DNA of 23,200 nucleotides from JANMEX01 sp043744175 (GTDB taxonomy: Bacteria > Pseudomonadota > Alphaproteobacteria > Rhizobiales > Rhizobiaceae). The stretch is from assembly GCA_043744175.1 (NCBI GenBank), contig JAYTVD010000090.1, positions 1 through 23,200 of the forward strand. Reading direction: 5' to 3'. Each line of letters opens with the position of its first letter. Within the stretch, counting starts at the first letter, position 1. The notes beneath the pieces are model-generated. The model saw only the letters and a list, made by a program, of their open reading frames with translations, searched no databases and was not told the DNA's origin. The position numbers were made by a program, and so were the translations under genes. Shown piece after piece: positions 1-7,549 of the stretch.

Positions 1-39
1 TCAATAACAACTTTGTGCGTTAGCACTGAATAAATAACT

Positions 40-69
40 AAGGGGATGTGGTGACACGTCCCCTTTTTT
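40..69 (+). terminator. Intrinsic terminator of a gene upstream of the window
   Basis: An 11-bp stem (40-50 with 55-65, one G-U pair) closes a GTGA loop and runs into six T (64-69). One reading frame from base 1 stays open to a TAA at 31-33, just 7 bases before the stem. The window therefore probably begins inside the last codons of a plus-strand gene, but ten codons are too few to identify it. Confidence 0.85.
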
Positions 70-173
70 GTGTTGCACTCCCAAAATAGCAGCGGGCCAC
101 AATGCTGCAACTGGGCTTAACATGTGAGTTTAACCGCCTCGGGACAGCAGGGCTGGAGGATAATCTAAACGTT

Positions 174-764
174 ATGAGAAAAACCATCAGTGTAAATAAA
201 TCAATGGCATGGCTTTTTGCTATCTCGACAAGTTTGATTGTTCAAGCGCTGCCAGCTTGCTCTTCGGCATGGCTCAATACAGGCAGCGCCACCAGCAGGC
301 CTTTCGGTCACATGGAATATTGCAAAAAGCGCCCCTTTGATTGCCGCCTAAACAAGGGCAGCGCAAAACTTCAGTCGCTTTCCCTTGGTGCGCTCAATGC
401 CGTTAACTCGTCAGTCAATCATCGCATAAAGCCAATGCGTGACGAGGAACAGTTCGGTGTGCGGGATCGCTGGAGCTATGGTGCCAAGATCGGCGATTGT
501 GAAGATTTCGCCATTGCCAAACGTGCGGCACTCTTGTCACGCGGCTACCGGCCAGAAAATACCCTGCTTGCGATGGGCTATAGCGGCGTGGAAGCCCATG
601 TGGTACTATTGGTCAGAACAGACGGCGGCGATTATGTGCTCGATAATTTGAACCCGGCCGTGCTTCCCGTCGAGAAATCCAGCGTCCGCATTTCTAAAAT
701 CCAGTCACCTAAGAACGGCGCTGAATGGCTCAGTGTCGGTGGAAAATCGACTGTTAAGCCGTAA
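174..764 (+). CDS. Transglutaminase-like cysteine proteinase (BTLCP, peptidase C93)
   Basis: Predicted exported cysteine proteinase of 196 aa. The N-terminus has a basic start (MRKT) and a hydrophobic stretch ending near PACSSA, which reads as a signal peptide, possibly with a lipoprotein-like cysteine. The catalytic triad of the family is visible: Cys109 in GDCEDFAI, His142 in EAHVVLL and Asp157 in VLDNL. BTLCP proteins (PF06035) are common in alphaproteobacteria. Some relatives process surface adhesins together with GGDEF/EAL partners (LapG type), but no such partner is adjacent, so the substrate is unknown. I chose ATG 174 because GGAGGA lies at 155-160 and the signal peptide follows directly. 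An in-frame ATG at 102 would add 24 residues that do not look like a leader. Confidence 0.85.
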   Translation: MRKTISVNKSMAWLFAISTSLIVQALPACSSAWLNTGSATSRPFGHMEYCKKRPFDCRLNKGSAKLQSLSLGALNAVNSSVNHRIKPMRDEEQFGVRDRWSYGAKIGDCEDFAIAKRAALLSRGYRPENTLLAMGYSGVEAHVVLLVRTDGGDYVLDNLNPAVLPVEKSSVRISKIQSPKNGAEWLSVGGKSTVKP

Positions 765-785
765 ACTCAGTAAGCGATATCGCTC

Positions 786-1862
786 TCACATCCCCGCTGC
801 GGTCACGGTATAACCAGCCGCGCGGAATTTTTCGACAAGACCCTTGTCGCCCACCAAATGCATCGCGCCGACGGCGATGAAGGCATTGCCGTCTGCTAAT
901 ATTTTATCAGCACGGGTGGCCATGGTCTGGTTGCGGATGTGGATGAGCTTTTCCTCAAAGTCATCACTATAGGCTTTGCTCTCATCACTTTGCGGGATGA
1001 CGTATTTGGCAAACGGCATGATGGTGCCAATCTTGCCTTCAGTGTAGAGCGCGATCATCGTCTCCATCACATCCTCAATTTTGTTGCCAAGCTTGATGGT
1101 ATCGACAAGACTTTTCACGCTCAAATCGTTTGGCAGTGAATTAATGGCATTGACCTGCTCCAGCATGGTCTCCAATCCGTCAATTTTCTTGCCGGAACTT
1201 TGCGCATCTTTAGCCAGCTTAATATCTAAGAACGGCGCGCCGCTTTTCTTGCGGGCCATCTCGCAGGCGGGTAGCGCCACCAGACCCATGATCATCCACG
1301 GCTTCATTTTATTGATAGCCGCCAGCGGCATACCGCGTTCCGCCATGCCCTTTTCAAAGGCAGGCAAATCCTTAGGGTCCACCAGCGAAGACAGCGTAGT
1401 CGCATCGGTGAACATCATCAAATCTGGCTTGGCAAGCAGCGCCAACGACGCCTTCTTCTCATCCAGAATTTCCGTGGTTTCAATCACCACAGTGTCAGCC
1501 CCGTCATAGGCCTTCTGCGCTTCCGGTGTCAGGTCGATCACGCGCGGGTCGGTCATGTGCATGGTGCCGAAAAGATAGGATGGCTTCAGCCCGGCCTTTT
1601 CAATTTTCCACAAGCGGCCTTCGCCGTTCTTGGTGGCCGCTGCTTCCGCATTGATTTTCGCCAGCGTCTCTGCGGGCAGTGTGTCCATCAAATTATGTCC
1701 CGCGCAGGCAACAGGCGCGGCATCTGCGGCGTGAACTTTACCGACGGCAAAAATTGCTATGGCCAGAAAGCTGGCGAAGAACAAAACATTGGCAGCGGCG
1801 ATGACGCGAAAGGCGAAATCCGGCGCGCGGGTGATTCGGGCGAGTGTGAATGATGCGATCAT
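786..1862 (-). CDS. TraB/GumN family protein
   Basis: A 358-aa protein of the TraB/GumN family (PF01963), a Tiki-like putative metalloprotease fold. Near the N-terminus is one hydrophobic segment (about residues 23-45) ending in KVHAADA, consistent with a signal peptide or anchor and a periplasmic domain. The two hallmark G-x-x-H motifs are present: GTMH at about 99-102 and GAMH close to the C-terminus, followed by LVGDKGLVEKFRAAGY, which is typical of the family end. A GLET motif lies between them. The function is not established for bacterial members. ATG 1862 was preferred over an in-frame TTG at 1883. Neither has a good Shine-Dalgarno sequence. It lies downstream of xerC on the same strand, 195 bases away, so it may have its own promoter. 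Confidence 0.85.
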   Translation of the reverse strand: MIASFTLARITRAPDFAFRVIAAANVLFFASFLAIAIFAVGKVHAADAAPVACAGHNLMDTLPAETLAKINAEAAATKNGEGRLWKIEKAGLKPSYLFGTMHMTDPRVIDLTPEAQKAYDGADTVVIETTEILDEKKASLALLAKPDLMMFTDATTLSSLVDPKDLPAFEKGMAERGMPLAAINKMKPWMIMGLVALPACEMARKKSGAPFLDIKLAKDAQSSGKKIDGLETMLEQVNAINSLPNDLSVKSLVDTIKLGNKIEDVMETMIALYTEGKIGTIMPFAKYVIPQSDESKAYSDDFEEKLIHIRNQTMATRADKILADGNAFIAVGAMHLVGDKGLVEKFRAAGYTVTAAGM

Positions 1863-1948
1863 GACGCAAAGCGTAACCGCCAAAAGCAGACAAAAAGTTA
1901 AAACAGACTGTGAAATTCGAGCATTTTAGAAATTTCTGAAGTCTGTAC

Positions 1949-2026
1949 CATATTCGTGCGTCTCCCGCACTATCTCCGGGCGATCTCCGGGCGGTTGGCG
2001 CATCAACTCCGCATCATATTCGTGCG
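1949..2026. repeat. Short direct repeats between the TraB/GumN and xerC genes
   Basis: The 195-base gap between the two minus-strand genes holds a perfect 12-bp direct repeat (CATATTCGTGCG at 1949-1960 and 2015-2026). Between the copies is a tandem duplication of ATCTCCGGGCG at 1972-1982 and 1983-1993. No clear terminator or transposon end was recognised. Confidence 0.5.
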
Positions 2027-2057
2027 GGTCTCATGCTGTCCACTAAGCACATTTTTG

Positions 2058-2996
2058 TCAGGCTCTTGGATGCGCCGCCGCCCATGCCCCTAACAGCCGG
2101 GATGTATCGACACCGGTATAGATTTGCGTCGTCGAAAGGCTGGCGTGGCCAAGCAGTTCTTGTATGGAGCGAAGGTCTCCGCCCCGTGCCAAAAGATGCG
2201 TGGCAAACGAATGCCGCAGCGCATGAGGCGTGGCGCTATCCGGCAGCCCCAGCCCGCCGCGCAGCTTCACCATTTCCCGCTGGATGATCGCCGCTTGCAG
2301 CGTGCCTCCTTTAGCGCCGCGAAACAAAGGTTCGGTTTGGGCTAAGTGAAACGGACAGGATTTCATATAAAGATCAATGGCTTGACTAACCACACCCAAC
2401 ATCGGCACCATGCGCGTCTTGTTGCCTTTACCCTTGATGATAAGCGTTTTGGGACTGTTCGCCACCATCTCTGGCGTCAGCGACAGCGCTTCGGATATAC
2501 GCAAACCGCAGCCATAAAGCAGCGTCAGCACCGCGCTGTTACGTGCCGCAATCCACGGCTCATCATTAAAATCACCGGCACTTGCCGCCACATTCAGCGC
2601 TTGGTCCACTTGCAGCGGCTTTGGCAGGGATTTCGGCTGTTTTGGCGCACGCACCGCCCGCGATCCAGCAGCGTTCACCTCGCCCTCACGCTCCAAATGC
2701 TTGAGGAACGAGCGTATCCCCGCTAGCCCGCGCCCTAAAGTTCTGGCCCCCGCCCCGTCATTGCGACGCTTGGCTAGAAACGAGCGAAAGATGATTGGTT
2801 TCAATGCCTTAAGGTCTGATAGCGCAGGCAATTTTCCCAAATGCTGGCACAAAAATTCGAAAAACTGCCGCGTATCGCGCTCATAAGCATCCAGCGTATG
2901 CTGCGAGAACCGCTTGCCAAAGCGCAGCAAATCCAGCCATTTGGCACGGATTGCCAAAAGCTCAGGCGTGGCGGGAACGATGAATTCTTGGCTCAT
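2058..2996 (-). CDS. xerC: Tyrosine recombinase, XerC type
   Basis: Tyrosine recombinase of 312 aa that would resolve chromosome dimers at dif with its XerD partner. The N-terminal SAM-like core-binding domain (about 10-110) is followed by the catalytic domain with all active-site residues: Arg166 in GCGLRISEAL, Lys190 in IKGKGNKTR, His258 and Arg261 in PHALRHSFATHLL, His284 in LLGHASLSTTQIY, and the nucleophile Tyr293. Length and motif spacing are those of XerC/XerD rather than phage integrases. XerC is preferred over XerD on general resemblance only. ATG 2996 is preceded by GGTGAG at a normal distance; an in-frame TTG at 3017 would add 7 residues. It is divergent from rimM, with 90 bases between the start codons. 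Confidence 0.85.
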   Translation of the reverse strand: MSQEFIVPATPELLAIRAKWLDLLRFGKRFSQHTLDAYERDTRQFFEFLCQHLGKLPALSDLKALKPIIFRSFLAKRRNDGAGARTLGRGLAGIRSFLKHLEREGEVNAAGSRAVRAPKQPKSLPKPLQVDQALNVAASAGDFNDEPWIAARNSAVLTLLYGCGLRISEALSLTPEMVANSPKTLIIKGKGNKTRMVPMLGVVSQAIDLYMKSCPFHLAQTEPLFRGAKGGTLQAAIIQREMVKLRGGLGLPDSATPHALRHSFATHLLARGGDLRSIQELLGHASLSTTQIYTGVDTSRLLGAWAAAHPRA

Positions 2997-3086
2997 AGTG
3001 TCATTCTCACCGCTCAAGGTTACCTTTGCGTGAAGAGATGAATGTGATAGTCAGCCGGAAACCTCATTTTTAAGGCAGAAAATCGC

Positions 3087-3647
3087 TTGAAACCGCAAAA
3101 TCCCATCCTTTTGGCCATAATTGGCGCAGCCCAAGGCCTCAAAGGCGAGCTGCGCGTGAAAAGCTACACCGCTGATCCGGAAGGGTTTTCTGCGTATGGC
3201 CCGCTCTATGACAAGGAAGGTCGCAGTTTCGAGGTGGTGACATCAAGACCTTCCAAAGAGGTGGTGATTGTCAAATTCAAGGGCATAAATGACCGCACAA
3301 TGGCCGAAAAGCTCACCGGAACCGAGCTTTTTGTCGATAAATCCATGATTTCCGCCTCTGATGACGATGATTTCCTGCATTCCGATCTCATTGGCCTAGC
3401 CGCGCGAGATTTGGACGGTGCGGATTTGGGCAAAGTCTCTGGTGTGTTTAACTTCGGCGCGGGTGATATTTTGGAAATCGTCAAATCTGGCGCAAAGGCC
3501 GTCGCCATCCCGTTCAGCAAGGCCGCCGTACCGACGGTGAATATTGCCCAGCAATATCTGATAGTTGACCCAATTGCCGCCGGCCTCATCGTTGAAGACG
3601 GCGAAGGCCCGCATAATGAAATAGACCCCGAGGGACATCAAGAGTGA
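3087..3647 (+). CDS. rimM: Ribosome maturation factor RimM
   Basis: RimM (186 aa) binds ribosomal protein S19 and helps mature the 3' head domain of the 30S subunit. The N-terminal RimM barrel begins with IGAAQGLKGELRVKSYT, the family signature, and the PRC-barrel part contains DLIGLAARDLDGADLGKVSGVFNFGAGDILEI. The only plausible start is TTG 3087, preceded by AAGGCAG at 3072-3078; there is no in-frame ATG before the conserved core. The gene overlaps trmD by 4 bases (GTGA), indicating translational coupling. The usual upstream neighbour rpsP is absent, and xerC lies there in the opposite orientation. Confidence 0.95.
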   Translation: MKPQNPILLAIIGAAQGLKGELRVKSYTADPEGFSAYGPLYDKEGRSFEVVTSRPSKEVVIVKFKGINDRTMAEKLTGTELFVDKSMISASDDDDFLHSDLIGLAARDLDGADLGKVSGVFNFGAGDILEIVKSGAKAVAIPFSKAAVPTVNIAQQYLIVDPIAAGLIVEDGEGPHNEIDPEGHQE

Positions 3648-4339
3648 GTTTCAGGGCGACCATTCTTACGCTGTATCCCGAGATGTTTCCCGGCCATTTG
3701 GGCGCGTCTATGGCTGGTCGTGCCTTGGAAAAAGGCACTTGGACGATTGAACCCGTGCAAATCCGCGACTTTGCCTTCAGCAAACACAAAAATGTCGATG
3801 ATACCCCCGCCGGCGGCGGCGCAGGCATGGTGATGCGCGCCGATGTGCTGGCGCTGGCAATTGACAGCGTGGTGCAAGACGAGCGCCCGCGCCTGCTCAT
3901 GTCCCCGCGCGGCAAGCCGCTCAGCCAAACCCGCGTGCGTGAACTGGCCAATGGCCCCGGCGTTATCATCGTCTGCGGCCGTTTTGAGGGCGTGGACGAG
4001 CGGGTGATCGAAGCGAGGCAACTGGAGGAAGTTTCCATCGGTGATTATGTTCTTTCCGGCGGCGAGCCGGCAGCTTTGATCGTTTTAGACGCGATTACCC
4101 GGCTTTTGCCGGGCGTTATGGGCAATGAAAGCTCCGGCGAGGCGGAAAGTTTCGAAGGCGGGCTGCTGGAATATCCGCATTTTACCAAGCCGCCGGTGTT
4201 TGAAGGGCGCTCCATTCCGGATGTGCTAACATCCGGAAATCACAAGAAAATTGCGGAATGGCGGTATGACCAATCGCTCGAAATCACGCGCCAAAGACGC
4301 CCCGATTTACTAAGCAAACAACGGCAAGAGAAAAAATAG
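3644..4339 (+). CDS. trmD: tRNA (guanine-N1)-methyltransferase TrmD
   Basis: TrmD (231 aa) makes m1G37 in tRNAs that read CNN-type codons and prevents +1 frameshifting. It is a SPOUT methyltransferase whose trefoil knot binds S-adenosylmethionine. Diagnostic motifs are DDTPAGGGAGMVMRADVLA, CGRFEGVDERVIE, IGDYVLSGGE and the C-terminal LTSGNHKKIAEWR. Length is normal for the family. The start is GTG 3644, sharing GTGA with the rimM stop, with AGGGAC upstream. Confidence 0.96.
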   Translation: MSFRATILTLYPEMFPGHLGASMAGRALEKGTWTIEPVQIRDFAFSKHKNVDDTPAGGGAGMVMRADVLALAIDSVVQDERPRLLMSPRGKPLSQTRVRELANGPGVIIVCGRFEGVDERVIEARQLEEVSIGDYVLSGGEPAALIVLDAITRLLPGVMGNESSGEAESFEGGLLEYPHFTKPPVFEGRSIPDVLTSGNHKKIAEWRYDQSLEITRQRRPDLLSKQRQEKK

Positions 4340-4539
4340 CTTCGCCCCCGTGACAATCCCTCCTTACTAGTGTATCGACCCCCGCGAAAGCGGACTTGGA
4401 ATACCAAGCTGACCTTCGGATTAACACATAGACTGCGAAGTCGCCCCTGCTTTGAACCTCAAGGCATAGTCTGCCTGCTTGAGTGACGGGCAAACGAGTG
4501 AGGACGCTCTGGCTGTTTGAATAAGAAAGAGTACTACCG
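4340..4539 (+). ncRNA. Structured spacer between trmD and rplS, candidate leader RNA
   Basis: This 200-base spacer has no convincing gene but can form a row of hairpins: CCGC-GAAA-GCGG (4382-4393, GNRA loop), CTTGG-AATA-CCAAG (4395-4408), CTTCG/CGAAG (4414-4418 with 4436-4440), and CTCAAGGCA pairing with TGCC and TTGAG around a small loop (4458-4483). An outer GCCC/GGGC pair (4443-4446 with 4488-4491) could close the last one. None is followed by a T tract, so it is not a terminator. A cis-acting leader for L19 synthesis or an RNA-processing site is possible. I recognise no named RNA family. Confidence 0.4.
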
Positions 4540-4923
4540 ATGAACATCATTCAACAGCTCAACCAAGAGCAAAAAGCCAAGATCGAAGCCATCCGTACGC
4601 TGCCAAACTTCGGCCCGGGCGATACTTTGAAAGTATCCGTCAAGGTTAAGGAAGGCGAACGTTCACGTACGCAGGTTTATGAAGGCGTATGCATCGGCCG
4701 CTCCGGCGCCGGCATCAATGAAAATTTCACAGTGCGCAAGCTGTCCTATGGCGAAGGCGTGGAACGCGTGTTCCCGATCATTTCACCATTGGTAGAAGGC
4801 GTTGAAGTGGTTCGCCGTGGTCGCGTTCGTCGCGCCAAGCTGTACTACCTTCGTGGCCGCACTGGTAAGGCCGCTCGTATTCTTGAGCGCAAGGATCCAC
4901 GCAAGGTGGCTCCAAAGGCTTGA
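4540..4923 (+). CDS. rplS: 50S ribosomal protein L19
   Basis: L19 (127 aa) sits at the 30S-50S interface of the large subunit. The sequence is recognisable throughout, including FGPGDTLKVSVKVKEGERSRTQVYEGVCI, NENFTVRKLSYGEGVERVFPIISP and the basic end RRGRVRRAKLYYLRGRTGKAARI. The ribosome binding site (GAAAGA about 10 bases upstream of ATG 4540) is weak for such an abundant protein, and a 200-base structured spacer precedes it. The gene is last in the rimM-trmD-rplS group and is followed by a strong terminator. Confidence 0.97.
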   Translation: MNIIQQLNQEQKAKIEAIRTLPNFGPGDTLKVSVKVKEGERSRTQVYEGVCIGRSGAGINENFTVRKLSYGEGVERVFPIISPLVEGVEVVRRGRVRRAKLYYLRGRTGKAARILERKDPRKVAPKA

Positions 4924-4946
4924 ATATAAAGCCTGTTTAGATTTTG

Positions 4947-4979
4947 AAAGGGCGCGTTTTTCGCGCCCTTTTTCTTTTG
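4947..4979 (+). terminator. Intrinsic terminator after rplS
   Basis: A perfect 10-bp stem (4947-4956 with 4962-4971) closes a five-T loop and runs into a T-rich tail (TTTTTCTTTT). It ends the rimM-trmD-rplS transcript 23 bases after the rplS stop. Confidence 0.93.
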
Positions 4980-5004
4980 TGAGATTTGGTGCAGTCTCGT
5001 GTGC

Positions 5005-5634
5005 ATGAACGATACCAGCACCGCCCTTGCCCAAGTCTATGCGGCCAAAACGCCGGATGCACTTACGGCTGCCTATCAATTATGGGCGACAAGCTATGAC
5101 CGCGAGACGTTGGAGCTTGGCTATTGCCTGCCCTTTGTAATCGCCAGCTGGCTGGCCCGCTATATGAAGCCGGATGCGGGACCAATATTGGATGCCGGTT
5201 GCGGTACTGGCCTCAGCGGGCCACTGCTTAGCGCACTGTGCTATGGGAACATCTGCGGCATCGACATGTCGCCCAATATGCTGGAGGCCGCCAAGCGGCG
5301 CGGCGGTTACAGCACCTTGTTTGAAGCAGAACTTGGCAAATCGCTGCCCTTTGCCGATGGCAGCTTTGCTGCATTTATTTGCACCGGCGTTTTCACCGCT
5401 GGCCATGCCCCTGCCTCATCACTTTATGAGCTGGCGCGCGTTCTCGCCAAGGGCGGTCACGGCATCTTCACCATTCGCGACAGTATTTTTGAAAGCGGCG
5501 GATTCGGCGTAGTCTTGGATCAATTGGTACAGCAAGGCGTCTGGCAACACATCGAAACCAGTCCGCCATTTCGTGCCTTTACCATCGCAGAGCCGGAAGT
5601 TTTGGTTCGCGCTTTTGTGTTTCAAAAGGCATGA
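5005..5634 (+). CDS. Class I SAM-dependent methyltransferase
   Basis: A 209-aa soluble methyltransferase of unknown substrate. The Rossmann-type SAM site is clear: motif I ILDAGCGTGLSGPLL (from residue 61), then GNICGIDMSPNMLEAAKRR with the acidic residue that binds the ribose, and LPFADGSFAAFICTGVF as motif post-II. The order and the N-terminal YQLWATSYDRETLELGY resemble the small WBSCR27-like methyltransferases. ATG 5005 is used; a GTG two codons upstream is also possible. It follows the rplS terminator, so it must be transcribed separately. No neighbour hints at the substrate. Confidence 0.85.
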   Translation: MNDTSTALAQVYAAKTPDALTAAYQLWATSYDRETLELGYCLPFVIASWLARYMKPDAGPILDAGCGTGLSGPLLSALCYGNICGIDMSPNMLEAAKRRGGYSTLFEAELGKSLPFADGSFAAFICTGVFTAGHAPASSLYELARVLAKGGHGIFTIRDSIFESGGFGVVLDQLVQQGVWQHIETSPPFRAFTIAEPEVLVRAFVFQKA

Positions 5635-5749
5635 TATTCCATTAGCCGCAGCATATTTATAAGTCCTACCCTTGCGCGGCTATGGACTCCCGTGACAGAT
5701 TGCGCAAAATTGACTTAACGGACAAATTTATATCTCAGGGAGACTATCC

Positions 5750-6550
5750 ATGTTCACGCGCCGCTCGCTTTTTACCCTTGTTGCAGGAGCAACACTCGTT
5801 TCCGCATTGCCAACATTCGCTGCTGATCTACCAGATCTCGGCGGCAAGGAAGTCATCGTGGTTACGGAAAACGCTTACCCACCGCTGCAATTTGTGGATC
5901 CGAAAACCGGGAACCAAATCGGCTGGGAATATGATGCGATGAACGAAATCGCCAAGCGTTTGAATTTCAAGATTAGATATCAAAACACCTCGTGGGATGC
6001 GATGATTCAGGCCGTTTCTGATGGTCAGTATAACATTGGCATGACCGGCATCACCATTAAGGAAGAGCGCAAAGCCAAGGTGGATTTCTCGGACCCTTAC
6101 ATGCGCTCAGAGCAGTTCATGCTGGTGCGCGGCGATGAAAGCCGCTTCACCGATGCCAAGACATTCGGTGCGTTTACCGCAGGCCTGGTCGGCGCGCAGG
6201 CAGGCACAACGCCGTTTTATACCGCTGTTTACGAAGTGCTGGATGGCAAGGAAGACAATCCGCGCATAAAGCTCTTCGAAACATTCGGCGCAACTGTTCA
6301 GGCTCTGAAGGCCGGCGATGTGGATACGGTTTTGACCGATGGAACATCCGGCAAAGGCTATGTGGACGCCTCCAATGGCGGACTTAAACTCATCGGCGGC
6401 CCGCTCGGCACCGAGGATTTCGGCTTTATTTTCACTAAAGATTCGGACCTTGTCGCACCAATCAATCTGGCAATTGCCGCGCTCAAGGCTGACGGCACAT
6501 TGGACGGTCTCAACAAAAAGTGGTTTGTTGACTACAAGTTCGGACAATAA
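5750..6550 (+). CDS. Polar amino acid ABC transporter, periplasmic binding protein
   Basis: A 266-aa family 3 solute-binding protein (SBP_bac_3) that delivers a polar amino acid or related solute to an inner-membrane ABC permease. A signal peptide (FTRRSLFTLVAGATLVSALPTFAA) is followed by the mature domain with ENAYPPLQFVD, GWEYDAMNEIAKRLNFK, DGQYNIGMTGITIKEERKAKVDFSDPY and the C-terminal LDGLNKKWF. These are typical positions for ligand contacts and lobe hinges in this family. The ligand cannot be deduced. The start has AGGGAG just upstream. The permease gene lies 39 bases downstream, behind a terminator. Confidence 0.9.
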   Translation: MFTRRSLFTLVAGATLVSALPTFAADLPDLGGKEVIVVTENAYPPLQFVDPKTGNQIGWEYDAMNEIAKRLNFKIRYQNTSWDAMIQAVSDGQYNIGMTGITIKEERKAKVDFSDPYMRSEQFMLVRGDESRFTDAKTFGAFTAGLVGAQAGTTPFYTAVYEVLDGKEDNPRIKLFETFGATVQALKAGDVDTVLTDGTSGKGYVDASNGGLKLIGGPLGTEDFGFIFTKDSDLVAPINLAIAALKADGTLDGLNKKWFVDYKFGQ

Positions 6551-6560
6551 TGGGAATTTG

Positions 6561-6588
6561 ACCGGCGGCCTCGCGCTGCCGGTTTTTT
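6561..6588 (+). terminator. Intrinsic terminator or attenuator between binding protein and permease genes
   Basis: A 9-bp stem (6561-6569 with 6575-6583, one G-T pair) with loop CTCGC is followed by six T at 6583-6588. It starts 10 bases after the binding-protein stop and its T tract ends one base before the permease ATG at 6590. It would let most transcripts end after the binding protein, which is needed in excess. Confidence 0.85.
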
Positions 6589-6589
6589 C

Positions 6590-7402
6590 ATGTCGGGCGC
6601 GCCGAACCAACAGCAAGATGAGTTTCCCTGGTGGCTGGTAGCCGTCACCATGATAGGCTTTGTGCTGGCGATTTTGATTGCCGCCAACGGGCTCTACTAT
6701 CAACTTTTCACCACTGTGGTGAGAGGCGTGTGGACCACGCTTTTCGTCACAATTATCGCCTTCTTTTTGTCCTGCCTCATGGGCCTTAGCTTGGCAACAT
6801 TCGGCCTTTCACGCTTCAAAGTCTTAAGGCAGATCACAAGGTTTTACGTCGAGGTCATACGCGGCATTCCGATGTTGGTGCTGCTGTTTTACATCGCCTT
6901 CGTCGGCGCGCCAGCGATCGTTGCAACGTGGAATTTCCTAAGCGCACCACTGCAAAAAATCGGGCTGATAGAGCCAATGATAATCCGCGACTTTCCGCTC
7001 ATGTGGCGGGCCATTGTGGCGCTGATGATTGGCTATTCTGCCTTCTTGTCGGAAGTCTTTCGTGCGGGCATTCAGGCGGTTGATAAGGGCCAGATTGAAG
7101 CAGCGAAATCGCTCGGCCTTTCCGGCTGGCAACGCTTTCGTTTCGTAGTCTTCCCGCAAGCCATCCGCACCATCTTGCCGCCTTTGGGCAATGATTTTAT
7201 CGCCATGGTCAAGGATTCATCGCTCGTTTCCGTGCTCGGCGTTGCGGATATCACCCAGCTCGGCAAAGTCTATGCCTCCGGCTCATTCCGTTTTTTCGAG
7301 ACTTATTCGATAGTGGCTTATATTTACCTGGTCATGACAATTGGTCTGTCACTGGCCCTGCGCAACCTCGAAAAGCGGATGCGCAAGGGCGATCAGCGGT
7401 AA
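6590..7402 (+). CDS. Polar amino acid ABC transporter, permease (HisM/GlnP type)
   Basis: A 270-aa inner-membrane permease of the His/Glu/Gln/Arg/opine family. After a hydrophilic N-terminus come about five membrane segments. Characteristic stretches are GVWTTLFVTIIAFF, FYVEVIRGIPMLVLLFYIAF, AFLSEVFRAGIQAVDKGQIEAAKSLGLS and the ATPase-contacting EAA loop through FPQAIRTILPPLGNDFI. The ATG at 6590 directly follows the terminator T tract, so no Shine-Dalgarno sequence is available; the next in-frame ATG is at 6650, inside the first membrane segment. No ATP-binding gene follows, so the ATPase must come from elsewhere. Confidence 0.9.
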   Translation: MSGAPNQQQDEFPWWLVAVTMIGFVLAILIAANGLYYQLFTTVVRGVWTTLFVTIIAFFLSCLMGLSLATFGLSRFKVLRQITRFYVEVIRGIPMLVLLFYIAFVGAPAIVATWNFLSAPLQKIGLIEPMIIRDFPLMWRAIVALMIGYSAFLSEVFRAGIQAVDKGQIEAAKSLGLSGWQRFRFVVFPQAIRTILPPLGNDFIAMVKDSSLVSVLGVADITQLGKVYASGSFRFFETYSIVAYIYLVMTIGLSLALRNLEKRMRKGDQR

Positions 7403-7549
7403 GTTAAAAGACGTTACGAATTTGGCAATGGTAGAACTTGCTGGCGTGAGTCACATAGAGTGATTTTTTGAGAACCGGAGCGGAATGGACATCACGTCCA
7501 TGAGCACCTGAAGCGCAAGAAAATTGCTCTAGCTGGCCACGCCAGTGAG
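7403..7549. other. Convergent intergenic region between permease and kup
   Basis: This 147-base gap lies between converging genes. It holds three small inverted repeats: TCAC/GTGA followed by six T (7451-7469), ATGGAC/GTCCAT (7485-7501) and CTGGC/GCCAG (7533-7545). The first could be a weak terminator for the permease and the last for kup, but none is strong. Confidence 0.35.

Noticed and set aside
4483..4524. 13-codon frame (GTG start) just before rplS as a leader peptide
   Set aside because: No ribosome binding site, no run of a regulatory amino acid, and it overlaps the hairpins only at the edge.
6107..6703. 198-codon minus-strand frame across the binding protein and permease
   Set aside because: Antisense shadow of two well-supported transporter genes.
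7441..7545. Distant inverted repeat CTGGCGTG / CACGCCAG as a mobile element end
   Set aside because: Only 8 bp, no transposase, no target duplication, and the right copy is better explained by the small local hairpin at 7533-7545.
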